From Nitrospiria bacterium (lineage in GTDB: Bacteria; Nitrospirota; UBA9217), in contig CAKKRC010000018.1 in the NCBI GenBank assembly GCA_919902495.1, forward strand, positions 126,580-190,579: a stretch of DNA of 64,000 nucleotides. The letters are read 5' to 3'. The notes below the pieces were generated by a model. The model had not been told where the DNA came from, made no database searches, and saw only the letters and a list, made by a program, of their open reading frames with translations. The translations under genes and the position numbers were made by a program. Of the stretch, positions 9,059-17,190 are shown piece by piece (position 1 is the stretch's first letter; each line of letters starts with the position of its first letter).

Positions 9059-9517
9059 ATGGTAACAGTATCGGACATTAAGACGCAGAAGCTCCTTAGC
9101 GAACTGGACGATTCTGAGCTATCGGTTGTTGCGAAGAAGATCAGCGTCGAGCCGTATCCAAAAGGAGCGGTGATCTTCCGCGAGGGCGAGCCGACCCGGG
9201 GGATCTGCCTGGTCAATAAGGGGAAGGTGGAGATCTCGAAGACAACGGCGGACGGCTGGAAGCAGACGCTTGCCGTTTTCACAGAACACCAGTTCTTCGG
9301 CGAGATGTCCGTGATCGAGGACCGCAAGCATCACAGCACGAACGCGACGGCCCTCGACGCGACGGAGTTGTACCGCATTACGACGGAGGACTTCAGGCAG
9401 TTCGAGCAAAGCGAGCCCATGATGATGTACAAGATCATGAGGACCATCGCGCGGATGGCGAGCAGGAACGTCCACACGATGAATGAAAAGCTGATGAAGG
9501 CTCTCATCAGCTATTAG
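9059..9517 (+). CDS. Stand-alone cyclic-nucleotide-binding domain protein
   Basis: The 152-residue product is a single cNMP-binding (Crp/PKA regulatory type) beta-barrel domain; FGEMSVIEDRKHHSTNATA is the phosphate-binding-cassette region. There is no helix-turn-helix after the barrel, only about 25 helical residues, so it is not a complete Crp/Fnr transcription factor. AAGGAG six bases before the ATG at 9059 sets the start, 15 bases after the fdhA stop. The tight linkage to fdhA suggests it senses a nucleotide and acts on the formate dehydrogenase or a partner protein; this is inference. The phosphate-cassette arginine usual for cAMP is not obvious. Confidence 0.8.
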   Translation: MVTVSDIKTQKLLSELDDSELSVVAKKISVEPYPKGAVIFREGEPTRGICLVNKGKVEISKTTADGWKQTLAVFTEHQFFGEMSVIEDRKHHSTNATALDATELYRITTEDFRQFEQSEPMMMYKIMRTIARMASRNVHTMNEKLMKALISY

Positions 9518-9544
9518 CGGCTGATGAACAGTACGCAAGCATTT

Positions 9545-9643
9545 GTCTCGCAAAGCCGCAAAGGACGCAAAGAAAATCCGTAATTCCTGGTTTTAAAATC
9601 AAAAGACTAGTCTTTCTTTGCGAGCTTGGCGTCTTTGCGAGAG
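9545..9643. repeat. Iterated-word quasi-palindrome (CGCAAAG type)
   Basis: The left arm TCTCGCAAAGCCGCAAAGGA is matched by the right arm TTTGCGAGCTTGGCGTCTTTG plus CGAGAGA. It forms a long imperfect inverted repeat with an AT-rich centre. A close relative lies at 19934-20033. Confidence 0.75.
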
Positions 9644-9789
9644 ATGCCTTTTGCATCTGCCTTTGGTTCTGGCTTCTCCGGGTTAGGTGACAAATCATGG
9701 TCCGGCCTCAGATCTATCCGCCTCTATCAGGGTTCTGATCGGCCATGATCTGTGTCAAGGGTTATAGTCTTTTTCTTCAGACATTTCAA

Positions 9790-9806
9790 GATTCAATATT
9801 TGAATC
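9790..9806. promoter_or_regulatory. GATTCAA-TAT-TTGAATC dyad upstream of fhs
   Basis: A perfect 7-bp inverted repeat with a 3-base centre lies 26 bases before the fhs start codon. It could be an operator or an mRNA hairpin. Its right half extends to a 13-mer whose reverse complement recurs at the fhs stop codon (11595-11607). Confidence 0.4.
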
Positions 9807-9831
9807 TATTTTCTATCCAAGGAGGCAGAGT

Positions 9832-11595
9832 ATGGCACTTGATCCAACGAAGCACCAGGACTGGGAGATCGCGGAAGATTCGGAAACACGGATGCGGCCC
9901 ATAGCGGAGATCGCGGAGAAGATGGGCCTCACGAAGGAAGAGCTGCTGCCTTATGGCCACTACATCGCCAAGGTGGACTTCAAGAAAGTGCTGAAGCGGC
10001 TGGAAAGCAGGCCCGACGGCAAGTACATCGACGTGACGGCCATCACGCCCACGCCGCTGGGCGAGGGCAAATCGACCTCGACCATCGGGCTTACGCAGGG
10101 GCTGGGCAAGCGCGGCAAGAACGTGATCGCCGCGATCCGCCAGCCTTCGGGCGGTCCGACCATGAACATCAAGGGCTCGGCGGCCGGCGGCGGCCTTTCG
10201 CAGGTCATCCCGCTCACCCCGTTCTCCCTCGGCCTCACCGGCGATATCAACGCCATCATGAACGCCCACAATCTGGCCATGGTGGCGCTCACGTCGCGCA
10301 TGCAGCATGAGTTCAACTACAACGACGAACAGATGGCCAAGCGGAAGCTGAAGCGGCTGAACATCGATCCCCACAACGTCGAGATGAAGTGGATCATGGA
10401 CTTCTGCGCCCAGTCCATGCGCGAGATCATCATCGGCATGGGCGGCAAGTCGAACGGCTTCATGATGAAGTCCGGCTTCGCTATCGCCGTGTCGTCGGAA
10501 GTGATGGCAATCCTGGCCGTCGCGAAGGACCTGAAGGACATGCGCGAGCGCATGGGCCGGATCGTCGTCGCCACGAGCAAGGACGGTGCGCCGGTCACCA
10601 CCGAGGACCTCGGCGTTGCCGGCGCCATGACCGCCTGGATGGTCGAGGCCCTGAACCCGAACCTGCTCCAGACCATCGAAGGCCAGCCGGTGTTCGTCCA
10701 TGCCGGACCCTTCGCGAACATCGCCATCGGCCAGTCGTCCATCATCGCGGACCGCGTGGCGCTCAAGCTCGGCGACTACGTGGTGACCGAGTCCGGGTTC
10801 GCCGCGGACATCGGTTTCGAGAAGTTCTGGAACCTGAAGTGCCGCATGTCGGGCCTGAAGCCCCACGCCGCGGTGATCGTCGCCACCATCCGGGCGCTCA
10901 AGTGCCACGGCGGCGCGCCGATCCCGGTTCCCGGCAAGCCGATGCCTGCGGAGTATAAGGGCGAGAACGTGGGCTGGGTGGAGAAGGGCTGCGACAATCT
11001 TATCCACCACATCAAGGTAGCGAAGAAGTCCGGCATGAACCCGGTGGTCTGCATCAACGCTTTCTACACCGACACGGACAACGAGATCAAGGCAGTGCGC
11101 AGGCTGGCCGAGGCGGCCGGAGCACGCGTTGCGCTGTCCCGTCATTGGGAAAAAGGCGGCGACGGAGCGCTCGAGTTCGCCGACGCGGTCATCGACGCCT
11201 GCAACGAGAAGAACGACTTCAAGTTCCTCTACGAGCTCTCGGCGCCGCTCAAGAAGCGCATCGAGCTGATCGCGACCGAGGTCTACGGCGCGGACGGTGT
11301 GGACTATACGCCCGAGGCGGAGGCCAAGGCCAAGAAGCTGGAGGCCGATCCGGACCTCGCCAAGATGGGCGTATGCATGGTGAAGACCCATCTCTCGCTC
11401 ACGGACAACCCGAACCTCAAGGGCGTGCCCAAGGGCTGGAGGCTCCGCATCCGCGACATCCTGACCTTCAAGGGCGCGGGCTTCGTCGTGCCGGTGGCAG
11501 GCTCCATCACGCTCATGCCCGGAACAGCGTCCGACCCGGCCTATCGCCGCGTGGACGTGGACGTGGAGACGGGCAAGGTCAAGGGCGTGTTCTAA
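9832..11595 (+). CDS. fhs: Formate-tetrahydrofolate ligase
   Basis: The 587-residue enzyme activates formate with ATP to 10-formyl-THF, the first tetrahydrofolate step of the methyl branch of the Wood-Ljungdahl pathway. The nucleotide-binding loop TPLGEGKST (near residue 70) and the conserved [19 protein letters not shown] stretch are clear, and the length is slightly above the usual 555-560. AAGGAGG seven bases upstream of the ATG at 9832 sets the start; longer in-frame upstream codons lie in the AT-rich leader. Position after fdhA couples formate production to its use. A long hairpin terminator follows. Confidence 0.97.
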   Translation: MALDPTKHQDWEIAEDSETRMRPIAEIAEKMGLTKEELLPYGHYIAKVDFKKVLKRLESRPDGKYIDVTAITPTPLGEGKSTSTIGLTQGLGKRGKNVIAAIRQPSGGPTMNIKGSAAGGGLSQVIPLTPFSLGLTGDINAIMNAHNLAMVALTSRMQHEFNYNDEQMAKRKLKRLNIDPHNVEMKWIMDFCAQSMREIIIGMGGKSNGFMMKSGFAIAVSSEVMAILAVAKDLKDMRERMGRIVVATSKDGAPVTTEDLGVAGAMTAWMVEALNPNLLQTIEGQPVFVHAGPFANIAIGQSSIIADRVALKLGDYVVTESGFAADIGFEKFWNLKCRMSGLKPHAAVIVATIRALKCHGGAPIPVPGKPMPAEYKGENVGWVEKGCDNLIHHIKVAKKSGMNPVVCINAFYTDTDNEIKAVRRLAEAAGARVALSRHWEKGGDGALEFADAVIDACNEKNDFKFLYELSAPLKKRIELIATEVYGADGVDYTPEAEAKAKKLEADPDLAKMGVCMVKTHLSLTDNPNLKGVPKGWRLRIRDILTFKGAGFVVPVAGSITLMPGTASDPAYRRVDVDVETGKVKGVF

Positions 11596-11627
11596 AAATA
11601 GATTCAACATGCAGATCCAATATTCAA

Positions 11628-11666
11628 AAAGGCCTGTGCCGGTGATCCGGTACGGGCCTTTGTTTT
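11628..11666 (+). terminator. Rho-independent terminator after fhs
   Basis: AAAGGCCTGTGCCGG pairs over 15 positions (two G-T) with CCGGTACGGGCCTTT around a TGAT loop, followed by GTTTT. Confidence 0.9.
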
Positions 11667-11726
11667 CAGTCGATATTGTGAAGCAATGGTTTCCATGATA
11701 TAGTTGCGTTTATCGGGAGGCGAGTG

Positions 11727-11981
11727 ATGAGGGCGACGATTGATCGATGTGGAAGGATTGCTGTGCCAAAGAAGATTAGGGAACGACTTGGTATAAAGCC
11801 GGGAGTGGTATTGAAGATACATGAGTACCAGGACCATATAGTTATGAGGCCTGAACAGGACGAGTTGCCGTTAAAGCGGAAGGAAGGGCTGCTCGTTTAT
11901 GTCGGCACCGCGACCGGGGAGATGAGCGCTGCGGTGAAGAAATCCAGGCTGGGTCGATTACGAAATGTTTTCAAAAACTAA
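11727..11981 (+). CDS. AbrB/MazE-type (SpoVT-AbrB fold) antitoxin-like protein, orphan
   Basis: The 84-residue protein begins with a swapped-hairpin AbrB DNA-binding domain (ATIDRCGRIAVPKKIRERLG, then IKPGVVLKIHE). This domain is typical of VapB/MazE antitoxins and small transition-state regulators. GGGAGG six bases before the ATG at 11727 sets the start; a GTG directly upstream (11724) is possible. In toxin-antitoxin pairs a PIN-domain VapC would follow within a few bases. None is present: the next gene, 12044, encodes an unrelated membrane protein. It may be an orphan antitoxin or a free-standing regulator. Confidence 0.8.
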   Translation: MRATIDRCGRIAVPKKIRERLGIKPGVVLKIHEYQDHIVMRPEQDELPLKRKEGLLVYVGTATGEMSAAVKKSRLGRLRNVFKN

Positions 11982-12043
11982 ATGTTTGTGATAGAGTTGT
12001 CCGGGGTGAAGCTTGTCCCAACGTCAGCGGCTCAGGAGGCGGC

Positions 12044-13252
12044 ATGAACATGACCGCGAAGTTCAAAAACGCATTCTCCAGGGTCAGGAGCAACCTGACC
12101 AGTCTCGACAGCCAGCCGCTCAGCAAGGCCGCGCTGGTCATCATCCTGTTCCTCGACATCTTCATCCTCACCGCGATCTTCAACGGCCTCGACGACCATA
12201 CCCGGCAGCTGACCTCTCCCGATGACCGCATTCCCCATACTTGCCGGGAGATCGTGATCAACAGCCGCTGGAACGCCACGAACCGGATAGACAAGCTCTC
12301 GCAGATCGTTGTCTCGCACAGTACGCGGTATTATCCGGTCGAGGAGAAAAAGAAGGACCGGCATCCGGTTTGCGCGCCCTGTCTGGACCTTGTGGACCAG
12401 ATAAAGAATGACAAGGCGCTGACCGCGTCCTTCGAGGATCGGGTAAAATTTGTCCAGGAAGCCCGGGACCTGCAACGGGAGATCGGCAACCTCAAGGGCG
12501 CCTACGACACATCGCTGCTCGAGACCATCGCCAAGCAAAAGCAGGGTCAGGCGCACGTCCAGGCACTGCAGAAGGATATACGGAAGAAAACAGAGACGCT
12601 CAACACCCTGCAGGGGCAGGTCGTCGCCCTGGACCAGAGAATCAATGGAAACGGGAAGATCAAACTGCTCTGGGAGCGGCTCCAGGGCCTTTCGGACAAG
12701 GACCGGGATACGCTGAAAGCCGACCTTCGCACGATGTACTTCTGGCACCCGGTCAAGCGACTGGGTATGCAGATGATCTTCCTGCTCCCGCTCTTCGCGG
12801 TCTTCTACGTCTGGAACAACGCGAGCATCAAGCTGAACCGAGGCATCCAGACGCTCGTCTCCTCTCACCTCCTCGTCGTCTCGTTCATTCCCATCTTCTT
12901 CAAGATCATCGAGACTGTCTATGACATCATCCCGAAGAAACTGCTGAAGAAGCTTATGGACCTGCTGGAATCCCTCAAACTGGTAGCTGTCTGGCACTAC
13001 CTCGTTATTGCCGTTGCCGTGGCAGCCGCGCTCTTTCTTATCTACATTTTCCAGAAGAAACTGTTCTCCCGGGAGAAGCTGATCGAGCGGAGGATCACGA
13101 AGGGACAGTGCCAGGAATGCGGCAAGCAACTTCCTGCCGGCGCGGCAGCCTGCCTGTTCTGCGGATTTGCGCAGCTCAGGTCATGCAACAGCTGCGGCAG
13201 GCCGACGCAGGTGTACGGGAAGTATTGCCGGGAATGTGGGAAAGGGCAGTAG
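12044..13252 (+). CDS. Membrane protein with periplasmic coiled coil and C-terminal double zinc ribbon
   Basis: I do not recognise a named family for this 402-residue protein. It shows a transmembrane segment near 29-47, a soluble helical region with coiled-coil character (about 110-215), three further hydrophobic segments between about 240 and 335, and a C-terminal tail with four CxxC pairs (CQEC, CLFC, CNSC, CREC) arranged as two zinc ribbons. AGGAGG precedes the ATG at 12044. Zinc-ribbon tails on membrane proteins often mediate protein contacts; function here is unknown. Confidence 0.75.
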   Translation: MNMTAKFKNAFSRVRSNLTSLDSQPLSKAALVIILFLDIFILTAIFNGLDDHTRQLTSPDDRIPHTCREIVINSRWNATNRIDKLSQIVVSHSTRYYPVEEKKKDRHPVCAPCLDLVDQIKNDKALTASFEDRVKFVQEARDLQREIGNLKGAYDTSLLETIAKQKQGQAHVQALQKDIRKKTETLNTLQGQVVALDQRINGNGKIKLLWERLQGLSDKDRDTLKADLRTMYFWHPVKRLGMQMIFLLPLFAVFYVWNNASIKLNRGIQTLVSSHLLVVSFIPIFFKIIETVYDIIPKKLLKKLMDLLESLKLVAVWHYLVIAVAVAAALFLIYIFQKKLFSREKLIERRITKGQCQECGKQLPAGAAACLFCGFAQLRSCNSCGRPTQVYGKYCRECGKGQ

Positions 13253-13596
13253 CTTGTGTGAAGTTTTCTTCCTGAAGTCTGCAAATGTAAAAACGTGATT
13301 GGCAGTGCAATCTCCGCCTTGAATCTTTCAACCTTTGCCAATAGACTCAATTGAATAAAGAGAATGAATGCGGGTCAGTGCCACACCAAGGACATGCTTC
13401 ATCCGGTGACCTTTTCAATTGACTATTCCACTTTGGAGCATTAATTTCTTTTCCTGGATATTCCGCAAAATGAATATTAGTCATTTCATCAGATTCTAAT
13501 GATATCAGCTGTCTACATCATATTCCTATGTCAAATTCATTGACCAAGCCTTCAATCTATGCTACCGTTTTCCGTACTGATAAACATTGGTTCATA
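13253..13596. other. AT-rich spacer opening the accessory island
   Basis: This 344-base stretch is clearly richer in A+T than the flanking genes and holds no convincing gene. I looked for an integron attI or attC site here that would open the cassette region and found none I could defend. TTGG-rich words near 13585 only loosely match what the first attC would predict. Confidence 0.5.
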
Positions 13597-14271
13597 ATGA
13601 AATACTCACACTACATAAATATCGCTCTCTTCGGATTCACACTGCTGAGTTCGGCATGCGCAACGCAAGGCGTAAACGCCATGACTCGAGAAGATGAAGG
13701 ATTAAGGCGTGAATTGTCGGTGAAAGGCACCGCAGATCCGGAATATGTTCGAGGGCAGAAAATCAAAGTTACAGGACAATATTATGGAGTCAGGACTCTT
13801 GAAGATGAGAAATACTATGCCGTAAAGCTAAGTGATATGCGAAATAATTGCGGTCGAAATCATGATGTTATTTTATATCTCCCCGCCGTCGCAGGCATTT
13901 TTCCCCTTATCAAAGAAGACCTTGGATTTGAGGGTCCGAAGCTTCAAAATGTAGATGTGATATTAATTGATGATAGAGATACACATGTACCTGCTTGGCC
14001 AGACAAAAAATATGAAGAGCCGTTTATGTGGAATGGATATCCGGATAAGGTACTCATATATTATTCCAACACGGAACCTGGTATGACGGTTCACTATCGA
14101 TTTGGTGCCGCAGATCGTGATATCGATCTCTTGTACATAAAGAATGAACTGGAGTGGCAATGCCGTAGCAAATCATCATACTATGCTACACATGTTCTAT
14201 ATCCATTTGCCGTGGTCTATGATGTCGTTACGTTCCCGCTGCAATGGATTGCGTGGCAAATTTGGCATTAA
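13597..14271 (+). CDS. Putative lipoprotein of unknown function
   Basis: The 224-residue product has a lipoprotein signal peptide: a lysine near the start, a hydrophobic core and the lipobox-like LLSSAC at about residues 18-23. The remainder is predicted soluble and exported. The C-terminus (YPFAVVYDVVTFPLQWIAWQI) resembles the Y-P-x-DV-x-P-x tail of several small bacterial lipoproteins such as YceK-like ones; this is a weak resemblance. An in-frame ATG at 13528 would add 23 residues lacking signal-peptide features. The gene is AT-rich, unlike its neighbours, and lies in the probable horizontally acquired island just before an attC-like site. Confidence 0.65.
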   Translation: MKYSHYINIALFGFTLLSSACATQGVNAMTREDEGLRRELSVKGTADPEYVRGQKIKVTGQYYGVRTLEDEKYYAVKLSDMRNNCGRNHDVILYLPAVAGIFPLIKEDLGFEGPKLQNVDVILIDDRDTHVPAWPDKKYEEPFMWNGYPDKVLIYYSNTEPGMTVHYRFGAADRDIDLLYIKNELEWQCRSKSSYYATHVLYPFAVVYDVVTFPLQWIAWQIWH

Positions 14272-14275
14272 TAGG

Positions 14276-14333
14276 AACCAACCAGCCGGTCCACATCGAC
14301 TCGCCTCGCGGCGAGTGACCGGCGGCGTTATCT
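14276..14333 (+). other. attC-like recombination site 1
   Basis: Arms GCCGGTC (14285-14291) and GACCGGC (14317-14323) enclose a second stem, ACTCGCC/GGCGAGT, with unpaired bases on one side only. Outside them AAC (14280-14282) faces GTT (14327-14329), the invariant triplets of integron attC R boxes. There is no T tract, so it is not a terminator. The 3' end GGCGTTATCTGC resembles many attC ends. Confidence 0.6.
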
Positions 14334-15165
14334 GCAAAAGAACTCTCTGACACTTAGAAGGAGCCCCAATGGCCTATAAATCCAAGATCGACCAAATCAT
14401 TAAAAAGTACAACCTTGATACAGATGTGGAAAAGAAAAGGGCTTATCAAGACTGTATAAAATATGCGGACGATCACTATTCGAGCACTTATGACATCAAT
14501 CCATTTCTCAGGGAAGCAGCAGACTGCCTCGGTCAGCAATACATAATTAAGAATTCAATCTATGGGATGGTCAAGTCAAACGGATCTGAATTGGCTACTC
14601 TGACGTATTCAGAAAGCAATGGGCCAACCTTAACGGTCAACAAAAGTGGCTTAAGATTCCTCTCGAAGCTCTTTCTTGCACTATCTAAATGCAAAATGAA
14701 TGGCGAGCATGTTCATCTTTGGAATAACAAACTACCAATGACTGGAAAAACATTCCCCCTCATCATATATTGCGAAAAGGATGATTGGTTTTCAGCGCAG
14801 CACGATGAAATGAAGCCTAAGAAAGATAAAGGTAAGAAAGATATAACGAAACGAAATATAAAACCGAAATCTATCGTTGGAATTGTTTTTACTAAGCCGA
14901 GCCCTCCTACGCTTAGTTTGACACCCATGCGGTTCTACAAGGTCGTTACCTGCACGAAATATACTGGGCAAAAAGTTTGGCGTTACATGATACGAAAAAG
15001 TGTAGATCGAATGATGGTTTTTACTCTTATAGATGATGCAAAAGAAAAACTCGATATTGCTCTCGACCTTGATGATCAAGATGTGTTGTTATTGATTTAA
15101 AACGATAAAGGTCGATAACAAGTCGTTCGCGTCCCGCGCTCTATAGCGCTGGACTCAACTCGTCG
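14328..15165 (+). mobile_element. Putative integron-type gene cassette
   Basis: The segment runs from the GTT of attC-like site 1 to the GTT of site 2 and carries one gene on the same strand, as integron cassettes do. If circularised, its start TTATCT would follow the G of site 2 to give GTTATCT, which complements the GATAAC of site 2 at six positions. That self-complementarity is expected of a genuine cassette. No integrase gene is in the window, so this would be an integrase-less cassette cluster. Confidence 0.55.
14369..15100 (+). CDS. Cassette-encoded protein of unknown function
   Basis: I recognise no family for this 243-residue product. AAGGAG lies six bases before the ATG, right after attC-like site 1, which is the usual cassette arrangement. 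The protein has no signal peptide or membrane segment. It has a strongly basic stretch near 150-167 (KPKKDKGKKDITKRNIKPK) and an acidic end (DLDDQDVLLLI). The middle contains aromatic-rich strands, which suggests a small alpha/beta cytoplasmic protein. The AT-rich composition marks it as foreign to the surrounding genome. Confidence 0.7.
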   Translation: MAYKSKIDQIIKKYNLDTDVEKKRAYQDCIKYADDHYSSTYDINPFLREAADCLGQQYIIKNSIYGMVKSNGSELATLTYSESNGPTLTVNKSGLRFLSKLFLALSKCKMNGEHVHLWNNKLPMTGKTFPLIIYCEKDDWFSAQHDEMKPKKDKGKKDITKRNIKPKSIVGIVFTKPSPPTLSLTPMRFYKVVTCTKYTGQKVWRYMIRKSVDRMMVFTLIDDAKEKLDIALDLDDQDVLLLI

Positions 15166-15171
15166 TTCAGG
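15113..15171 (+). other. attC-like recombination site 2
   Basis: CGATAAC (R'') starts the 59-base site. A hairpin follows in which GTCC-C-GCGCT pairs with AGCGC-T-GGAC around CTAT, then CTCAACTCGTCG-TT, very close to the CTCAATTCGACGTT left-box/right-box arrangement of many environmental attC sites. The GTT triplet is at 15165-15167. Confidence 0.65.
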
Positions 15172-15259
15172 TGCAATTTACAAACTGTATTTGATGATTG
15201 TTTCGCTTGAACGAAATTGCGGACTAGTAGGTGAAGGTCGCAGTCCAGCATTCATTTAG

Positions 15260-15298
15260 AAGGCCCGTGCCGAACCTCAGGCGCGGGCCTTTGCTCTT
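15260..15298 (+). terminator. Rho-independent terminator
   Basis: AAGGCCCGTGCC pairs over 12 positions with GGCGCGGGCCTT, followed by TGCTCTTGT. It closes the AT-rich island before the next gene. Confidence 0.8.
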
Positions 15299-15335
15299 GT
15301 CTAAGGTCGCGCGATGTTATATAGTAGAGGCTGAT

Positions 15336-15626
15336 ATGAAGGTCTGCCACGCATGCAGGAAGGAATTGTCCCTGGGCGGCAAGGTCGGGCGAAAGGATGA
15401 ATGCCCTCACTGCCATGCCGACCTGGCCTGCTGCCTGAACTGCAAATTCCATGACCGGTCAGCGCCGAAGCAGTGCCGCGAACCGATCGCCGAACTGGTC
15501 CGGGAGAAGGACAAGGCCAACTATTGCGATCACTTCCTGTTCAAGGAAACAGCAGCTACAGACGTGCCAGTGAAGGACGGGGAAACCTCCAGCCGGAAGG
15601 CCCTGGATGACCTTTTTAAGAAGTGA
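15336..15626 (+). CDS. Small cysteine-rich zinc-ribbon protein
   Basis: The 96-residue protein has paired cysteines (CHAC, CPHC, CCLNC) plus later Cys/His positions (KQCREP, YCDHF). This implies one or two zinc sites, and the C-terminus is charged and probably flexible. It resembles small conserved zinc-ribbon proteins of anaerobic bacteria whose role is unknown. The start at 15336 is chosen because the cysteine-rich domain begins there and AGAGG lies a few bases upstream. Seventeen bases separate it from the next gene on the same strand. Confidence 0.75.
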   Translation: MKVCHACRKELSLGGKVGRKDECPHCHADLACCLNCKFHDRSAPKQCREPIAELVREKDKANYCDHFLFKETAATDVPVKDGETSSRKALDDLFKK

Positions 15627-15643
15627 CGTAAACCCGCATTCGC

Positions 15644-16384
15644 ATGTTCAAACTTGACCGCAAATCCATCCTGCAGCTCCTGCTCATTGCAACGTTCCTC
15701 ACGGTGGGGACGTACCTGATGTACTACTTCGGCCTGATAGATCTTTTCCTGGACCGGCAGCGGATGCTGAAGTTCATCCGGGAGCACCGCGCCTACGCGT
15801 CGTTCATTTTCATTGGCCTGCAGGCGCTCCAGGTCGTTGCCGCGCCGGTGCCGGGCGAGGTGACGGGTTTCGTGGGCGGGTATTTCTTCGGGACCTTCTG
15901 GGGGATCGTCTATTCGACCATCGGGCTCACCATCGGCTCATGGGCCGCGTTCATGATCGCCCGGCTGCTCGGAAGGCACATCGTCGAGGTCGTGGTGAAC
16001 GCCGAGGTCATCAAGCGCTATGACTATGTGATGAAGCACAAGGGGCTCTTTCTCGCGTTTGTCATGTTCCTCATCCCGGGGTTCCCCAAGGACATCCTGT
16101 GCTACCTGCTCGGCCTGGGCCATATGGGCCAGCGGGATTTCCTCCTGGTGTCAACCAGCGGACGGGTCCTCGGGACAACGCTCCTGACCGTCGGCGGTAC
16201 GCTGTTCCGCGATGCGCGCTACGGGGCGTTCTTCACTGTCGTGGGGATCGGCATCGGAATGATCCTGCTGGTCATGATCTATCGCGAGAACATCGAGAAT
16301 TGGTTCCGCATGCTCCGTGCGAAGCACCATCGGAAGAGCCGCTCGGAAAAACGGAGGGAAAGGGAGCGGTTTCGAGAGCCGTAG
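15644..16384 (+). CDS. TVP38/TMEM64 (VTT domain) family membrane protein
   Basis: The 246-residue integral membrane protein has about six hydrophobic segments and the VTT/SNARE-associated signature: GEVTGFVGGYFFGTFWG, then GLTIGSWAAFMIARLLGR, and a PGFPKDILCYLLGL re-entrant segment. The family is related to DedA proteins implicated in lipid or undecaprenyl-phosphate scrambling. The C-terminus is a basic cytoplasmic tail rich in Arg and Lys. It converges on the LOG-family gene with only 16 bases between the stops. Confidence 0.88.
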   Translation: MFKLDRKSILQLLLIATFLTVGTYLMYYFGLIDLFLDRQRMLKFIREHRAYASFIFIGLQALQVVAAPVPGEVTGFVGGYFFGTFWGIVYSTIGLTIGSWAAFMIARLLGRHIVEVVVNAEVIKRYDYVMKHKGLFLAFVMFLIPGFPKDILCYLLGLGHMGQRDFLLVSTSGRVLGTTLLTVGGTLFRDARYGAFFTVVGIGIGMILLVMIYRENIENWFRMLRAKHHRKSRSEKRRERERFREP

Positions 16385-16400
16385 CGGACCGTTCCTGCAG

Positions 16401-17084
16401 TTACACGCCCCTTCGATGGCCCGCCCGCTTGTCGCTCGGGAAGGAGGCCGTGCGGTCCTTGTAATGTTTTGCGATGATATCGCACACTTCGTCGGGTTCC
16501 TCGACCACGTGAAAGAGGTCCAGGTCCTCGGCGTCGATGTTGCCCTGCGCAAGCACGGTCGCCCGCATCCAATCGATCATTCCCGCCCAGTACTGCCTGC
16601 CGACGAGGATCACCGGAAAGCGCCTGATCTTCTTGGTCTGGATCAGCGTGAGGGCCTCGAACAGCTCGTCCATGGTGCCGAACCCGCCGGGGAAGATGAC
16701 GTAGCCTACCGCGTATTTCACGAACATCAACTTCCGTACGAAGAAGTAGCGGAACTCCACCCGTATATCCTGAAAAGAATTTGCCGACTGTTCCATGGGA
16801 AGGGCGATGTTCAATCCCACCGAGGTCCCGTTGCCGTTCTGGGCGCCCTTGTTCGCCGCCTCCATGATGCCGGGCCCCCCGCCGGAAATGACGGTGAAGC
16901 CTCCCTTCGCCAGGCTTTCCGCGACCGTCAGGCATTTGTCATAGTAGGGAGAACCGGGCTTGAGCCGCGCGCTGCCGAAGATGGTGACGGCCGGCCCGAC
17001 GCCGCTCAGTGCTTCGAACCCTTCGACCAGTTCCGCCATGATGCGGAACACCCGCCACGTATCGGATTTCGCGAGATCTTCCAT
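16401..17084 (-). CDS. LOG-family (TIGR00730) nucleoside monophosphate phosphoribohydrolase-like protein
   Basis: The 227-residue Rossmann-type protein has the LOG signature GGGPGIMEAANKGA and PGGFGTMDELFE, where the Glu is catalytic in homologues that release the base from nucleoside 5'-monophosphates. Nothing in the sequence fixes the substrate. A start at 17084 (MEDLAKSDTWRVF) is preferred because a G-rich ribosome binding site lies upstream and family members start there; an ATG 36 bases upstream is possible but falls toward repeat sequence. Confidence 0.88.
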   Translation of the reverse strand: MEDLAKSDTWRVFRIMAELVEGFEALSGVGPAVTIFGSARLKPGSPYYDKCLTVAESLAKGGFTVISGGGPGIMEAANKGAQNGNGTSVGLNIALPMEQSANSFQDIRVEFRYFFVRKLMFVKYAVGYVIFPGGFGTMDELFEALTLIQTKKIRRFPVILVGRQYWAGMIDWMRATVLAQGNIDAEDLDLFHVVEEPDEVCDIIAKHYKDRTASFPSDKRAGHRRGV

Positions 17085-17140
17085 AAAACGATTACCCCCC
17101 CGAGACACGCTTAAATTCATGCGACCACAGATGACCAGAC

Positions 17141-17159
17141 GTAGGCGTCTTTAGTCGAC
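17141..17159 (+). repeat. GTAGGCG hairpin element, copy 1
   Basis: The copy reads GTAGGCGTCTTTAGTCGAC and follows CCACAGATGACCAGAC. The centre can form a short stem with one mismatch. Three other copies are at 19493, 52656 and 62834. Confidence 0.55.
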
Positions 17160-17190
17160 ACGGATACTACGAAAAGCAAGTCAGGCACTG

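Larger units (their letters stand above)
9518..9831. other. Intergenic region with repeat and fhs leader
   Basis: This 314-base spacer holds no gene. It contains the CGCAAAG quasi-palindrome at 9545-9643 and the GATTCAA dyad at 9790-9806 just upstream of fhs. No clear terminator or sigma70 promoter was recognised, although both are likely here. Confidence 0.6.

Noticed and set aside
11982-12043. VapC/PIN toxin partner for the AbrB-type gene
   Set aside because: Only 62 bases separate it from the next, unrelated gene, and no PIN motif is found in any frame nearby.
14285-14323. GC-rich hairpin after the lipoprotein gene as a rho-independent terminator
   Set aside because: No T tract follows, unpaired bases are one-sided, and the AAC/GTT flanks fit an attC site better.
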